A stretch of 64,000 nt of DNA from Sphingomonas sp. NFR04 (GTDB taxonomy: Bacteria > Pseudomonadota > Alphaproteobacteria > Sphingomonadales > Sphingomonadaceae): positions 1,116,001 through 1,180,000 of the forward strand of contig NZ_FORV01000001.1 in assembly GCF_900114095.1 (NCBI RefSeq). Reading direction: 5' to 3'. Positions 16,473-25,523 of the stretch are shown here, piece by piece. The notes beneath the pieces are model-generated. The model saw only the letters and a list, made by a program, of their open reading frames with translations. It made no database searches and was not told the DNA's origin. Numbering within the stretch: position 1 is the first letter of the stretch; every line of letters starts with the position of its first letter. Made by a program: the position numbers and the translations under genes.

Positions 16473-16959
16473 GGGCAAGCGCCGCCTTCACCTTCTGTTC
16501 AACGCTCAGACGGTCCACCGCGACGCCCGACACGCGGGCGACGATCGCCTCGACCGCCTCGACGGTCGCGGCTTCGATCTCGCCGATCGCCGCCTGCTCG
16601 CGCTCGGCGATCGTGCGGGTCGCATCGGCCAGCCGCGCATCATCGGCCGCGTGGGCGGCCTTGAGCCTGGCCTCAGCGGCGGTCGCCGCCTGCGCCTTGG
16701 CGCCGGCGGTCACCCGCAGCGCCTCGGCACGGGCAGCTTCCAGCCCCGCCTGATAGGCCTCGTCCGCAGCCTTGGCGGCGTCGCGCGCCGCTTCGGCTGC
16801 CGCGAGGTCGCCGGCGATACGGGCGGAGCGATCTTCCATCGTCCGCTCGATCTTCGGCACCATCGCCTTGCCGATCCCGAAGTAGATCAGGGCAAATACG
16901 ATCGCGAGCCAGAAGACCTGCGAGGCGTAGATCTCCGGGATCTGATCTAACTGGGGCAT
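16465..16959 (-). CDS. atpF': ATP synthase F0 subunit b'
   Basis: Second peripheral-stalk subunit, partner of b. In 164 residues there is one N-terminal membrane helix (VFWLAIVFALIYFGIGKAMVP) followed by a long Ala/Glu-rich coiled coil with the family sequence RIAGDLAAAEAARDAAKAAD. The 3' end overlaps the start of atpF by 8 bases, so translation is coupled and equal amounts of b and b' are favoured. It begins 21 bases after atpE. Sometimes named atpG or atpX. Confidence 0.93.
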   Translation of the reverse strand: MPQLDQIPEIYASQVFWLAIVFALIYFGIGKAMVPKIERTMEDRSARIAGDLAAAEAARDAAKAADEAYQAGLEAARAEALRVTAGAKAQAATAAEARLKAAHAADDARLADATRTIAEREQAAIGEIEAATVEAVEAIVARVSGVAVDRLSVEQKVKAALAHG

Positions 16960-16980
16960 CGGCCGAGGCCTCCGTTCTGC

Positions 16981-17211
16981 TTACTTGACGACGAAGAGGA
17001 TCAGGATCGCGACGACGAACGCGATCAGGCCCAGCAGTTCCGACGCGGCGAAACCGATGAACAGGCGGCCCTGCTGGCCGTCAGCCGCACCCGGGTTGCG
17101 CAGCGCGCCTTCGAGGAACGAACCGAACACGTTGCCCACGCCGAGCGCGGCGAGGCCGATACCGATCGCAGCCAGGCCGGCACCGATGTACATTGCACCC
17201 AGATCAGTCAT
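16981..17211 (-). CDS. atpE: ATP synthase F0 subunit c
   Basis: Proteolipid that forms the rotor ring. The 76-residue hairpin has two membrane helices joined by the polar loop RNPGAADGQQ. The proton-carrying carboxylate is Glu58 in FAASELLGLIAF of helix 2. The glycine-rich first helix (GAGLAAIGIGLAALGVG) fits tight ring packing. The proton, rather than sodium, is the likely coupling ion because the polar sodium ligands seen in Na-type rings are not evident. It lies 51 bases after atpB. Confidence 0.96.
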   Translation of the reverse strand: MTDLGAMYIGAGLAAIGIGLAALGVGNVFGSFLEGALRNPGAADGQQGRLFIGFAASELLGLIAFVVAILILFVVK

Positions 17212-17262
17212 TTCTAGCTCCCTAGATAATTCGGTAAAAACGATAATTCGAAACGGAACGAC

Positions 17263-18045
17263 TTAGTGCAGGTGCACCGCGTCGTGGAGATACAGCGAGG
17301 TCAGCAGCGCGAACACATAGGCCTGGATCGCGCAGACCAGCAGTTCGAGCGCGCTGACGCCGACGATCATCGCGAAGCTCAGCACGCCGACCACGCCGCC
17401 CAGCGGCGTGCCGCTGCTCAGGCCCTGGACCACGAAGCTGCCGAACACCTCGAGCAGGATGTGCCCCGCGGTCATCGCGACGAACAGTCGCAGGCCCAGC
17501 GAGAAGGGACGCACCAGGAACGAGATCAGCTCGACCGGCACGATCACGGGCATCAGCCACACAGGCGCGCCGTGCGGCACGAACAGCGAGAAGAACTTCA
17601 CGCCATGCTTGATCAGCCCGACCGCGAGGACGATGCCGAACGAGAAGAAGGCGAGCACCGCGGTGACGGTGATGTGGCTGGTGACCGCGAAGGTGTGCAG
17701 CCCCGGCAGCACCGCCAGCGGCAGCACGCCGACCAGGTTGGCGAACAGGATGAAGAAGAACAGCGAGAAGATGTACGGCGCGAACTTCTTGCCGCCCTTG
17801 CCGATGTTCACGTTGACCATCGAGTCGATGAACCCGACCGCGCCTTCCACCATCAGCTGCCACTTGCCCGGGATCAGCTTGCGCTGCAGGCCGCCCACCA
17901 TGAAGATGAACAGCAGCGCGGCGACCACGAACATGAACAGCGCCGAGTTGGTGAAGGAGATGTCATAGCCGAACAGGTCGATATGCCGGCCCAGTACGGG
18001 CTCGACCTTGAACTGCTCCATCGGATCGATTTTGCCGGCGCTCAC
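17263..18045 (-). CDS. atpB: ATP synthase F0 subunit a
   Basis: Stator subunit that forms the two proton half-channels against the c ring. The 260-residue protein has five or six membrane helices and the essential arginine in FSLGLRLFVAMTAGH, followed by the last helices (LVCAIQAYVFALLTSLYL) with the conserved Gln. It starts with GTG at 18045, which overlaps the TGA of atpI in a GTGA junction. An ATG eight codons downstream is the alternative start. It is second in the F0 operon; the F1 genes are not in this window, as is usual for alphaproteobacteria. Confidence 0.97.
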   Translation of the reverse strand: MSAGKIDPMEQFKVEPVLGRHIDLFGYDISFTNSALFMFVVAALLFIFMVGGLQRKLIPGKWQLMVEGAVGFIDSMVNVNIGKGGKKFAPYIFSLFFFILFANLVGVLPLAVLPGLHTFAVTSHITVTAVLAFFSFGIVLAVGLIKHGVKFFSLFVPHGAPVWLMPVIVPVELISFLVRPFSLGLRLFVAMTAGHILLEVFGSFVVQGLSSGTPLGGVVGVLSFAMIVGVSALELLVCAIQAYVFALLTSLYLHDAVHLH

Positions 18046-18335
18046 TCTGCGCGCTCCTTCGAAATCTTGTAGATGTTGCGAAACGCCACGACCACGCTGA
18101 GCGCCAGCAGGATCAAGAGCGCCCAGGGGCTCGTTCCCAGCCAGCGATCCAGCGCGAAGCCGATCACCCCGCCGCCCAGCGGTGCGCCGATCAGTTCGGC
18201 GAGCACCCGCGAGCCTTGCTTATAGCCCTTTTCGGGCTTGCGCACCGGCGTCTGACCCTCGCGCACCGCCGCCTTCGCATCGGCGATGCGACGGTCGAGG
18301 TCGGAACGGATAGGGTCGTCAGACAAAGCGAGCAC
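18042..18335 (-). CDS. atpI: ATP synthase assembly protein AtpI
   Basis: A 97-residue membrane protein that heads the F0 operon and assists c-ring assembly in other bacteria. It has a charged N-terminal half and two membrane helices (LAELIGAPLGGGVIGFALDRW, then PWALLILLALSVVVAFRNIY) with the family signature GxxxGxxxDxxxGTxPW. It starts with GTG at 18335. Its stop overlaps the start of atpB. The promoter of the whole operon should lie in the 287-base gap up to radC. Confidence 0.88.
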   Translation of the reverse strand: MLALSDDPIRSDLDRRIADAKAAVREGQTPVRKPEKGYKQGSRVLAELIGAPLGGGVIGFALDRWLGTSPWALLILLALSVVVAFRNIYKISKERAE

Positions 18336-18622
18336 GGCGATCCAGATATGAAAAAGCCGCCGCGCATAGGGCGGGCGACAAACAGCATCGCAAGCCGATG
18401 GCCGCGACGTGATGGCGCTTTAGGAAGACCAATCGACCGAGTCAACCGTTGCAGCATACTGCGCTTCATTGCCGCTTCATGCGTGGCCGCAGCCTTCGCA
18501 TCCGCGGAAATCCGCCAATTGTATCCGTTGCGGTGCAACAGGTCGGCCGCAAGGCTGCCGGCCCGCGCGCTATTCGTTCCGGCGGATTGCAGGGCTTCCG
18601 CCGCACCTGCATAGTCGCGGCG
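18336..18622. other. Divergent intergenic region between atpI and radC
   Basis: These 287 bases must hold the promoter of the F0 operon (minus strand) and of radC (plus strand). Open frames cross it in several directions, including one with a signal-peptide-like segment (RFIAASCVAAAFASA on the plus strand) and one reading ADLLHRNGYNWRISADAKAA on the minus strand. None has a ribosome site, a clear start or a recognisable family. I see no sure gene here. Confidence 0.4.
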
Positions 18623-19306
18623 ATGTCCGACGACACTCCCGACAATAGCGGCCACCGCGCCCGCCTGCGCAAGCGCCTGTTCGAGGGCGGTCCGGAGGCG
18701 CTGCTCGATCACGAGCTGGTCGAATATCTGCTGGCGCTGACCATCCCGCGCAAGGACACCAAGCCGCTCGCCAAGACGCTGCTCAAGGAATTCGGCGGCC
18801 TGCCCGGGCTGCTCGCCGCCGATGCCGAGGCGTTGCTGCGGATCGAGGGCGTGAAGGACACCCAGATCGCCGCGCTCAAGGCGGTACACGCGGCCGCGCT
18901 GCGGCTGCTCCAGGCGCGGGTGCGCGAACAGCCGGTGCTGGCCAACTGGCAGGCGCTGCTCGACTATCTGCGCGCCGACATGGCCCCGCACGCGATCGAG
19001 CGGGTGCGCGTGCTACACCTCAACACCCGCAACATGCTGATCCGCGACGAGCTGATGAACGAAGGTTCGATCGACGAGGCGCCGCTCTATGTCCGCCAGG
19101 TGATCGCCCGCGCGCTGCATCTGGGCTCGGCGGCGCTGATCCTGGTCCACAACCACCCCTCGGGCGACCCGAGCCCCAGCCGCGCCGACATTGACGTGAC
19201 GCGCAAGGTCGCCGAAGCGGGCAAGCCGCTCGGCATCGTGGTGCACGACCACATCATCATCGGCAGCGAAGGCCATGCGAGTCTGCGGGCGAAGGGGCTG
19301 ATGTAG
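18623..19306 (+). CDS. radC: RadC family protein (JAB/MPN domain)
   Basis: A 227-residue member of the RadC family. It has a helix-hairpin-helix-like N-terminal part (LLAADAEALLRIEGV) and a JAB metalloprotease-fold domain with Glu in LMNEGSID and the metal motif HNHPSGDPSPSRADID, followed by VHDHIIIG. The name comes from a mistaken link with DNA repair in E. coli; the true activity is unknown, although the metal site is intact. I chose the ATG at 18623, preceded by GCGGCG, because the N-terminus then matches the family. It faces sspB across a repeat element. Confidence 0.92.
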   Translation: MSDDTPDNSGHRARLRKRLFEGGPEALLDHELVEYLLALTIPRKDTKPLAKTLLKEFGGLPGLLAADAEALLRIEGVKDTQIAALKAVHAAALRLLQARVREQPVLANWQALLDYLRADMAPHAIERVRVLHLNTRNMLIRDELMNEGSIDEAPLYVRQVIARALHLGSAALILVHNHPSGDPSPSRADIDVTRKVAEAGKPLGIVVHDHIIIGSEGHASLRAKGLM

Positions 19307-19388
19307 GGGACGCTGGGGAGGCAGCCCACCCACCCCGTCAGGGCCAGGCAACGCATATAGATGAGGTCGCGCTCGCCCCAAATTACGC

Positions 19389-19486
19389 CGTCATTCCCGC
19401 GAAGGCGGGAATCCATTTGCCAGGACGCCCGCGGAAAGAACCGAAACTCCGGCGCCAATGGATCCCCGCCTTCGCGGGGATGACGG
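19389..19486. repeat. Composite two-hairpin repeat, family A copy 1
   Basis: The left arm has ATTCCC-N8-GGGAAT (CGTCATTCCCGCGAAGGC then GGGAATCCA) and the right arm the inverted ATCCCC-N8-GGGGAT form, with about 45 bases between them. It lies between the convergent radC and sspB. The other copies are at 21636, 28834, 34967, 44868 and 61991. Confidence 0.88.
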
Positions 19487-19510
19487 CATGGGACTGCCAT
19501 CTGCGACTGC

Positions 19511-19529
19511 CCTCCCCTGGCGGGGGAGG
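19511..19529. repeat. Single hairpin of the family B type
   Basis: A 7-bp perfect stem CCTCCCC-TGGCG-GGGGAGG sits 14 bases downstream of the sspB stop. It matches only the outer hairpin of family B, so it may be a decayed half-copy. It could mark the end of the sspB transcript, although no T-run follows. Confidence 0.5.
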
Positions 19530-19542
19530 ATCGGGGAAGCCC

Positions 19543-20037
19543 CTACTTCTTCCGCTTGAAGTCCACCGACACGACGTTCGAGCCGTCCTCGGCGGGCTTG
19601 GCCACCGGGCCGTCGCCGTCATTCTCGGCGTCGTCATGCTCGTGCGGTTCGGGGCCGTCGGGGCCTTCGGTCGCCTGGAAGCGCAGCTCGAAATTCACCG
19701 CCGGATCGTGGAAGCCGGTGATCGCCGCAAACGGGATCGTCAGGATCGACGGAATCTGGTTGAAGCTGAGACCCACCGAGAATTTCCGGTCGTCCACCGT
19801 CAGGTCCCAGTAGCGGTGCTGGAGGACGATGGTCATCTCGTCCGGGAACCGCTCCATCAGCCGCTGCGGGATGTCGACCCCGGGCGCCTGCGTCTTGAAG
19901 GTGATGTAGAAATGATGCGCGCCCGGCAGGCCGCCCGACTGCGCCACCGAGCCGAGCACACGGCCCACCACGGCGCGCAGGGCTTCCTGCACGATCTCGT
20001 CATATGGAATCAAACTATCGGGCACGGAGGCATTCAT
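19543..20037 (-). CDS. sspB: ClpXP adaptor SspB family protein
   Basis: A 164-residue protein of the SspB family, which tethers ssrA-tagged and other substrates to the ClpXP protease. Family features are [18 protein letters not shown] and [21 protein letters not shown], which form the substrate-binding beta domain. An acidic flexible linker ([15 protein letters not shown]) and a C-terminal basic tail ([10 protein letters not shown]) follow, the region that binds ClpX. The arrangement matches alphaproteobacterial SspB. It is divergent from hisB, with a shared 71-base promoter region. Confidence 0.92.
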   Translation of the reverse strand: MNASVPDSLIPYDEIVQEALRAVVGRVLGSVAQSGGLPGAHHFYITFKTQAPGVDIPQRLMERFPDEMTIVLQHRYWDLTVDDRKFSVGLSFNQIPSILTIPFAAITGFHDPAVNFELRFQATEGPDGPEPHEHDDAENDGDGPVAKPAEDGSNVVSVDFKRKK

Positions 20038-20108
20038 GCCCCTTGGGTAGCGGATCGAAAATTACGGTCAAGATTGCATGCGTCGCTATCGGCGTTATGT
20101 GCAGCCCC

Positions 20109-20696
20109 ATGCGCACCGCGACGATCAGCCGGAAGACCAGCGAAACTTCGATCGACGTCACCGTCAACCTCGACGGCACCGGCGTCTACAACATCAGCAC
20201 GGGCATCGGATTCTTCGATCACATGCTCGAGCAGCTCAGCCGCCACGGGCTGATCGACATGGACGTGAAGACCGTGGGCGACCTCCATATCGACCAGCAC
20301 CACACGGTGGAGGATACCGGGCTTGCGATCGGCGAGGCCATCGCCAAGGCGCTGGGCGACAAGAAGGGCATCCGTCGCTACGCCGACGCGCTGTCGCCGA
20401 TGGACGAGACGCTGACCCGCGTCGCGATCGACATCTCCGGCCGCCCCTATCTCGTGTGGAAGACCGAATTCTCGCAGAAGAAGCTCGGCGAGATGGACAC
20501 CGAGATGTTCGAGCACTGGTTCCACAGCTTCGCCCAGACCGCCGGCGTGACGCTGCACGTCGAGACGCTCTACGGCAGCAACAACCACCATATCGCCGAA
20601 GCCGCGTTCAAGGGCCTCGCCCGCGCGCTGCGCGAGGCGGTGGAGATCGATCCGCGCAAGGCGGATGCCATCCCGTCGACCAAGGGAGTGCTGTGA
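20109..20696 (+). CDS. hisB: Imidazoleglycerol-phosphate dehydratase
   Basis: Dehydrates imidazole glycerol phosphate in step 6 of histidine synthesis. The 195-residue monofunctional form has the manganese-binding histidine motifs [25 protein letters not shown] and [13 protein letters not shown] chose the ATG at 20109, which gives the usual family length; the open frame extends 35 codons upstream into the sspB promoter region. It heads the his cluster. The next gene begins on the last base of its stop codon (TGATG), so they are translationally coupled. Confidence 0.97.
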   Translation: MRTATISRKTSETSIDVTVNLDGTGVYNISTGIGFFDHMLEQLSRHGLIDMDVKTVGDLHIDQHHTVEDTGLAIGEAIAKALGDKKGIRRYADALSPMDETLTRVAIDISGRPYLVWKTEFSQKKLGEMDTEMFEHWFHSFAQTAGVTLHVETLYGSNNHHIAEAAFKGLARALREAVEIDPRKADAIPSTKGVL

Positions 20697-20980
20697 TGAT
20701 CCTCGTGCTGCTGACCTACAAGGTGGATATCGCCAAGATCGACGAACTGCGCCCGGCGCATGTCGACTGGCTGAAGCAGGGCGTGGCGGACGGCCGCCTG
20801 CTGGTGGCGGGCCGCAAGGTGCCGGTGACCGGCGGCTTCTTCATGGCGCGCGGCTCGCTCGAAGAAGTGCAGGCCTGGGCCGCGGGCGACCCCTTCGCCA
20901 CCGCTGGCGCCGCGGAATATGCGTTCGTCGAAGTCGCCCCGAGCATCCTCGCGCCGGGGCTGGAAGCGCTCGGCCAGTGA
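20696..20980 (+). CDS. YciI-like protein inside the his operon
   Basis: A 94-residue protein of the YciI-like family (ferredoxin-like fold). It has the family features LVLLTYKVDIAKIDELRPAH, DWLKQGVADGRLLVAGRK and GGFFMARGSLEEVQAWAAGDPF, with the conserved His in the first third and the Asp in DPF. No enzymatic role is known for most of this family. It shares one base with the hisB stop and its own stop overlaps the hisH GTG start by four bases, so it is firmly embedded in the his operon. A link to histidine metabolism is likely by position only. Confidence 0.85.
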   Translation: MILVLLTYKVDIAKIDELRPAHVDWLKQGVADGRLLVAGRKVPVTGGFFMARGSLEEVQAWAAGDPFATAGAAEYAFVEVAPSILAPGLEALGQ

Positions 20981-21579
20981 GCGTCGCGCTGATCGATTAC
21001 GGCGCGGGCAACCTCCACTCGGTGCACAATGCGCTGAAGGCGGCGGGCGCTGCCGACATCGCGGTGACGGCGGACCCGGCGGTGGTGCGGGGTGCGGACC
21101 GGGTGGTACTGCCCGGCGTGGGTGCGTTCGGCGCCTGCGCCGCGGGATTGCGCGCCTTGCCGGGCATGATCGAGGCGCTGGAGACCCGCGTGCTGCACGA
21201 AGCGGTGCCGTTCCTCGGCGTATGCGTCGGCATGCAGCTGCTCGCGACGACGGGGGAAGAGCTGGGCAGTCATGCCGGGCTCGGCTGGATCCCCGGCACG
21301 GTGCGCCAGCTCCCCGCTTCGCCGGAGCTGCGCGTGCCGCACATGGGCTGGAACGATGTGGTACCCACCGCCGACCACCCGCTGATCGAGCGTGGCGAGG
21401 CCTATTTCCTCCACAGCTTTGCCTTCGACGGCGCGAACGTGCTCGCCACCACCGAACATGGCGGTCCGGTCACCGCCGCGATCGGCCGCGACAATATCGT
21501 CGGCCTGCAGTTCCACCCCGAGAAGAGCCAGCGCTACGGCATCGCGCTGCTGGAGCGGTTCCTGGCGTGGAAGCCTTAG
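20977..21579 (+). CDS. hisH: Imidazole glycerol phosphate synthase, glutaminase subunit HisH
   Basis: Supplies ammonia from glutamine to HisF for step 5 of histidine synthesis. The 200-residue class I glutamine amidotransferase has the oxyanion strand LPGVGAFG, the nucleophile Cys83 in FLGVCVGMQLL and the His-Glu pair in GLQFHPEKS. It starts with GTG at 20977 inside the end of the YciI-like gene (GTGA overlap). A family A repeat element separates it from hisA. Confidence 0.96.
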   Translation: MSVALIDYGAGNLHSVHNALKAAGAADIAVTADPAVVRGADRVVLPGVGAFGACAAGLRALPGMIEALETRVLHEAVPFLGVCVGMQLLATTGEELGSHAGLGWIPGTVRQLPASPELRVPHMGWNDVVPTADHPLIERGEAYFLHSFAFDGANVLATTEHGGPVTAAIGRDNIVGLQFHPEKSQRYGIALLERFLAWKP

Positions 21580-21635
21580 AATGCCTTGCCGCATTCCCGT
21601 GTGTTGTGGAGCTGTCGGGGGTCGCAAACCTACCC

Positions 21636-21732
21636 GTCATCCCCGCGAAGGCGGGGATCCATTGGCGCTGAATTCGAAGTTCCTTCCCCCGGCGGTCCGG
21701 CGAATGGATTCCCGCCTTCGCGGGAATGACGG
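21636..21732. repeat. Composite two-hairpin repeat, family A copy 2
   Basis: The orientation is opposite to copy 1: the left arm is the ATCCCC-N8-GGGGAT form followed by ATTGGCGCTGA, and the right arm the ATTCCC-N8-GGGAAT form preceded by GGCGAATGG. It sits in the 234-base gap between hisH and hisA, inside the his operon. Confidence 0.88.
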
Positions 21733-21813
21733 CGGTTTCTTGGCGGGCGCTTTCCCCTTCGACATCCGTCGCGATAAGCCTGCCTCAAACGACAAGGCAG
21801 TTTGGAAACACCA

Positions 21814-22551
21814 ATGACCCTGCACATCTTCCCCGCCATCGATCTCAAGGCCGGTCAGGTCGTTCGCCTCGCCGAGGGCGACATGGCGCGCGCCACCGTC
21901 TATGGCGACGACCCCGCCGCCCAGGCCGAGCTGTTCGCGCAAGCCGGTGCCGAGTGGCTCCACGTCGTCGACCTCGACGGCGCGTTCGCGGGCGAATCGG
22001 TCAACGGCCTCGCGGTCGCCAACATCCTGGCGAAGACGCCTGCCAAGGTGCAGCTCGGCGGCGGCATCCGGAACCGCGAGTCGATTGCGCGTTGGCTCGA
22101 CATGGGCGTGACCCGCGTCGTGATCGGCACCGCCGCGCTGGAGAATCCGGACCTCGTCCGCGAGGCCGCCCGCGCGCATCCCGGCCAGATCGTCGTCGCC
22201 GTCGATGCCCGCGACGGCATGGTCGCGACGCATGGCTGGGCCGATGTGTCGGACGTGAGCGTCGTCGATCTCGCCCGCCGCTTCGAGGATGCCGGGGTCG
22301 CGGCGCTGCTGTTCACCGATGTCGGCCGCGACGGGCTGCTCAAGGGGTGCAATGTCGAGGCGACGGTGGCGCTGGCCCGCGCCGTGTCGATCCCGGTGAT
22401 CGCCAGCGGCGGCGTCACCGATATCCACGACATCCATGCGCTGCGGAAGCACGTGAGCGACGGCATCGAGGGCGTGATCTCCGGCCGCGCGCTCTATGAC
22501 GGCCGGCTCGATCTGGCCGAGGCCATCGCGGCGGGGCGCGGGGACGCATGA
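21814..22551 (+). CDS. hisA: Phosphoribosylformimino-AICAR phosphate isomerase
   Basis: Amadori isomerase of step 4 of histidine synthesis, a TIM barrel of 245 residues. The catalytic base Asp8 lies in FPAIDLKAG and the second Asp in [15 protein letters not shown]. The phosphate loops LGGGIRN and ASGGVTDI are present. I chose the ATG at 21814; a TTG four codons upstream is less likely. It is followed by a long inverted-repeat element before hisF. Confidence 0.97.
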   Translation: MTLHIFPAIDLKAGQVVRLAEGDMARATVYGDDPAAQAELFAQAGAEWLHVVDLDGAFAGESVNGLAVANILAKTPAKVQLGGGIRNRESIARWLDMGVTRVVIGTAALENPDLVREAARAHPGQIVVAVDARDGMVATHGWADVSDVSVVDLARRFEDAGVAALLFTDVGRDGLLKGCNVEATVALARAVSIPVIASGGVTDIHDIHALRKHVSDGIEGVISGRALYDGRLDLAEAIAAGRGDA

Positions 22552-22553
22552 GG

Positions 22554-22776
22554 TTCACGCGAAGGCGCGAAGGCGCGAAGAGTTTTTGCGCGCAGAGGCG
22601 CAGAGACGCAGAGGAGGCGCGGAGCGTGGCGGCGTCAGCCGCTGTCAACTGGGCAGCAGCGCGCGAGCCCCTTTCGGAGTCAATGCCACGAGCGCGGCAA
22701 GCGCACCTCTGCGCACCTCTGCGCCTCTGCGCGAACCAAAAGCCTTTTCTTCGCGCCTTCGCGCCTTCGCGTGAAA
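22554..22776. repeat. 223-bp inverted-repeat element between hisA and hisF
   Basis: The two arms (22554-22615 and about 22708-22776) start with 27 matching bases: TTCACGCGAAGG, then a CGCGAAGG-type tandem, mirrored at the far end as CCTTCGCGTGAA. Further inward both arms carry CGCAGAGGCGCAGAG-type tandem words. The middle ~90 bases look non-coding, although short open frames cross it. It lies two bases after the hisA stop and ends 31 bases before hisF, so it is transcribed within the his operon. Confidence 0.85.
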
Positions 22777-22807
22777 TCCATCCTGCCCCAACGCTGGAGC
22801 CTCGAGC

Positions 22808-23569
<762 letters not shown>

Positions 23570-23636
23570 ACGCATATGCGCTCACGATCAAACTGAAGAG
23601 TTCCACACAGTTATCTGGGTACACAGAGCCCCTGCG

Positions 23637-24062
23637 TTAAAGGCCGCCCTTCACCGAGAATTCGTAACCTTCACCGGGCACGCCGATTATCAACGCTTCC
23701 CGGCTCGGCGCGTACGACACGGCATTGTCGCTACCATGCCCAGGCAAGTTGGAGCGCGGATCGCGCAACGTGCCTATGGTGAAGGTGCTAATGCCTACCG
23801 AGCCTTGCCGCGACATATAGAGAACCTCTTCGCCCAGCGTGCCCCTCCACATCCACCTGTATTCGCTCCACAAGCGGCCGTCACTCAACCGGTGTTCGAT
23901 TTCTTGATGATATTGCAAGCATGCATCGTCTTGATCTCGACCGTCAAATCGGCAAATTCGCCGACCATCGAGCACCCATCCCTGTTCCGCGCGCGCCGGA
24001 ACACTGCGAGCAAGCGGAACATCTTGCCAAGAGAGGACGAGGTTTAGGATCGCACCAAGCAT
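23637..24062 (-). CDS. Uncharacterised 141-residue protein inside the his cluster
   Basis: I do not recognise this protein. It has 141 residues with a hydrophobic N-terminus (MLGAILNLVLSWQDVPLA) that may be a poor signal sequence. The rest is mixed polar and aromatic (SEYRWMWRGTLGEEVLYMSR, YEFSVKGGL) and suggests a small beta-rich domain. The DNA is clearly less GC-rich than the his genes around it. It lies on the opposite strand between hisF and the DUF454 gene. It could be a truncated remnant of a longer acquired gene, since the N-terminus lacks a clear domain start. Confidence 0.5.
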   Translation of the reverse strand: MLGAILNLVLSWQDVPLARSVPARAEQGWVLDGRRICRFDGRDQDDACLQYHQEIEHRLSDGRLWSEYRWMWRGTLGEEVLYMSRQGSVGISTFTIGTLRDPRSNLPGHGSDNAVSYAPSREALIIGVPGEGYEFSVKGGL

Positions 24063-24146
24063 GGTCTGACGCTATTTGATTCAGGGATGGCGTCAATGCC
24101 GCCGTCGCGAGCGCTTCCTTCCAAGGGCGGACTTGAATCTACCCAC

Positions 24147-24554
24147 CTACACCGCCGTCGGCCGGCTCAGCACATACCACGCGCACCCCAGCATCGCCGC
24201 CGCCACGCCGGCCGCCAGCCACGGCCCCGGCCGCGCGCCCCAGGCGAACAGGCCGTAGCCGAGCGCCATGCCTGCAAACGCCATCGCCTTGCCCTTGCGC
24301 GGGATCGCGCCTTGTTCGCGCCACGCCACCAGCGTCGGCCCGAATCGCGGATGGTCGAGCAGCCATGCCTCCAGCCGCGGCGAGGAGCGGGCGAAGCAGC
24401 CGGCGGCGAGGATCAGGAAGATCGTCGTCGGCATCAGCGGCAGCAGCGCGCCGATGAAGCCGAGTGCGACGAACACCAAGCCCAGCACCAGCCACAAGGG
24501 TCGTGACAGCCGCCCTTGCCCCGCCCCCGATTCGCGTTCCTGCACCATCGTCAT
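24147..24554 (-). CDS. DUF454 (YbaN-like) inner-membrane protein
   Basis: A 135-residue membrane protein of the DUF454/YbaN family. The family sequence [29 protein letters not shown] is present, followed by [11 protein letters not shown] and basic PRKGKAMA, then two C-terminal membrane helices. Function is unknown; relatives occur next to haem-uptake or metabolic genes. I chose the ATG at 24554 (weak ribosome site AGGGCAGG); the next ATG is two codons downstream. It is divergent from hisE, and together with the 141-residue gene it interrupts the plus-strand his order. Confidence 0.8.
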   Translation of the reverse strand: MTMVQERESGAGQGRLSRPLWLVLGLVFVALGFIGALLPLMPTTIFLILAAGCFARSSPRLEAWLLDHPRFGPTLVAWREQGAIPRKGKAMAFAGMALGYGLFAWGARPGPWLAAGVAAAMLGCAWYVLSRPTAV

Positions 24555-24656
24555 CCTGCCCTGCTGCCGCGAATCGCTCGCAGCTACCATAAGGGAAGCC
24601 CCGCAATCCCGCGCCCCAGGATTGACAGCGCCGCACGGCTCCCGCAGCCGGAGACC

Positions 24657-24974
24657 ATGGCCGACCTTCTCGACACGCTCGAACAGACCATCCGCGACCG
24701 CCGCCTGGGCGATCCCGCGACCAGCTATGTCGCCAAGCTCACCGCCCGCGGCCGCGCCAAGATCGCGCAGAAGCTGGGCGAGGAAGCCACCGAAGCGGTG
24801 ATCGCCGCGATCCAGGACGATCGCGCGGAGCTGGTGAAGGAATCGGCGGACCTGCTCTTCCACCTGCTCGTGCTGCTGGCCGACATGGGGCTGGGCCTCG
24901 ACGACGTCCGCGCCGAGCTGGCGCGGCGCGAGGGCGTGTCCGGAATTGCCGAAAAGGCGGCGCGGAACGGTTAA
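24657..24974 (+). CDS. hisE: Phosphoribosyl-ATP pyrophosphatase
   Basis: Hydrolyses phosphoribosyl-ATP to phosphoribosyl-AMP in step 2 of histidine synthesis. The 105-residue all-helical protein shows the metal-binding family motif [13 protein letters not shown] and [14 protein letters not shown] of the MazG-like fold. A ribosome site (GGAGACC) precedes the ATG at 24657. It ends the his genes of this locus; hisI, hisG, hisD and hisC are not here. A family B repeat separates it from the HIT gene. Confidence 0.95.
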   Translation: MADLLDTLEQTIRDRRLGDPATSYVAKLTARGRAKIAQKLGEEATEAVIAAIQDDRAELVKESADLLFHLLVLLADMGLGLDDVRAELARREGVSGIAEKAARNG

Positions 24975-24990
24975 GCACTTCCCGCCCCTT

Positions 24991-25127
24991 GATCCTCCCC
25001 TGTAAGGGGAGGTGGCAGGCCGCAGGCCTGACGGAGGGGTGTCCCCGCTGATGGCGGGGACTGCGATTCAGGCGGTGACACCCCTCCGTCGCGCTGCGCG
25101 CGCCACCTCCCCTTGCAGGGGAGGATC
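24991..25127. repeat. Composite nested-hairpin repeat, family B copy 2
   Basis: The left half reads GATCCTCCCC-TGTAA-GGGGAGG, followed by the inner hairpin GGCAGGCC-GCA-GGCCTG and CGGAGGGG. The right half is the inverted equivalent with the inner hairpin built instead of GCGCGC and GCGCG arms. It lies between hisE and the HIT gene on the same strand. Confidence 0.8.
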
Positions 25128-25145
25128 TAAGTCACGGAGCCCATC

Positions 25146-25523
25146 ATGCCGATCGATGCCACCAAGCCCTATGACGACCAGAACATCTTCGCCAGGATCC
25201 TGCGCGGCGAGATCCCGGCGAAGACGGTCTATGAGGACGAGCACGCCCTCGCCTTCCACGACATCGCGCCCCAGGCACCGCACCATATCCTGGTGATCCC
25301 CAAGGGCGCCTATGTCAGCTGGGACGATTTCTCGGCCCGCGCCTCCGAAGCCGAGATCGCCGGATTCGTCCGCGCCGTCGGCAAGGTGGCGCGCGAGGCG
25401 GGGTTCGTCGAACCCGGTTACCGGCTGCTCGCCAATACCGGGCTCGACGCAGGCCAGGAGGTGCCGCACCTCCATGTCCATCTCTTCGCCGGCCAGCCGC
25501 TCGGGCCGATGCTCGCGCGCTGA
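25146..25523 (+). CDS. HIT-family nucleotide-binding protein (HinT-like)
   Basis: A 125-residue histidine-triad protein. The triad is His108-Leu-His110-Val-His112 in PHLHVHLFAG, with the nucleotide-site residues in FHDIAPQAPHHILVIPK. HinT-type enzymes hydrolyse AMP-NH2 and similar phosphoramidates. Its position after hisE is common in alphaproteobacteria and is the main argument for shared transcription, although a repeat element intervenes. Confidence 0.94.
   Translation: MPIDATKPYDDQNIFARILRGEIPAKTVYEDEHALAFHDIAPQAPHHILVIPKGAYVSWDDFSARASEAEIAGFVRAVGKVAREAGFVEPGYRLLANTGLDAGQEVPHLHVHLFAGQPLGPMLAR

Noticed and set aside
18350..18614. A plus-strand 88-codon frame with a signal-like segment between atpI and radC.
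   Set aside because: It has no ribosome site and no family, and two other frames in the region look equally good. It is not supportable as a gene.
23590..23625. A DnaA-box-like word (TTATCTGGG next to CACACAG) after hisF.
   Set aside because: It does not match the TTATNCACA consensus, is single, and has no AT-rich unwinding region beside it.
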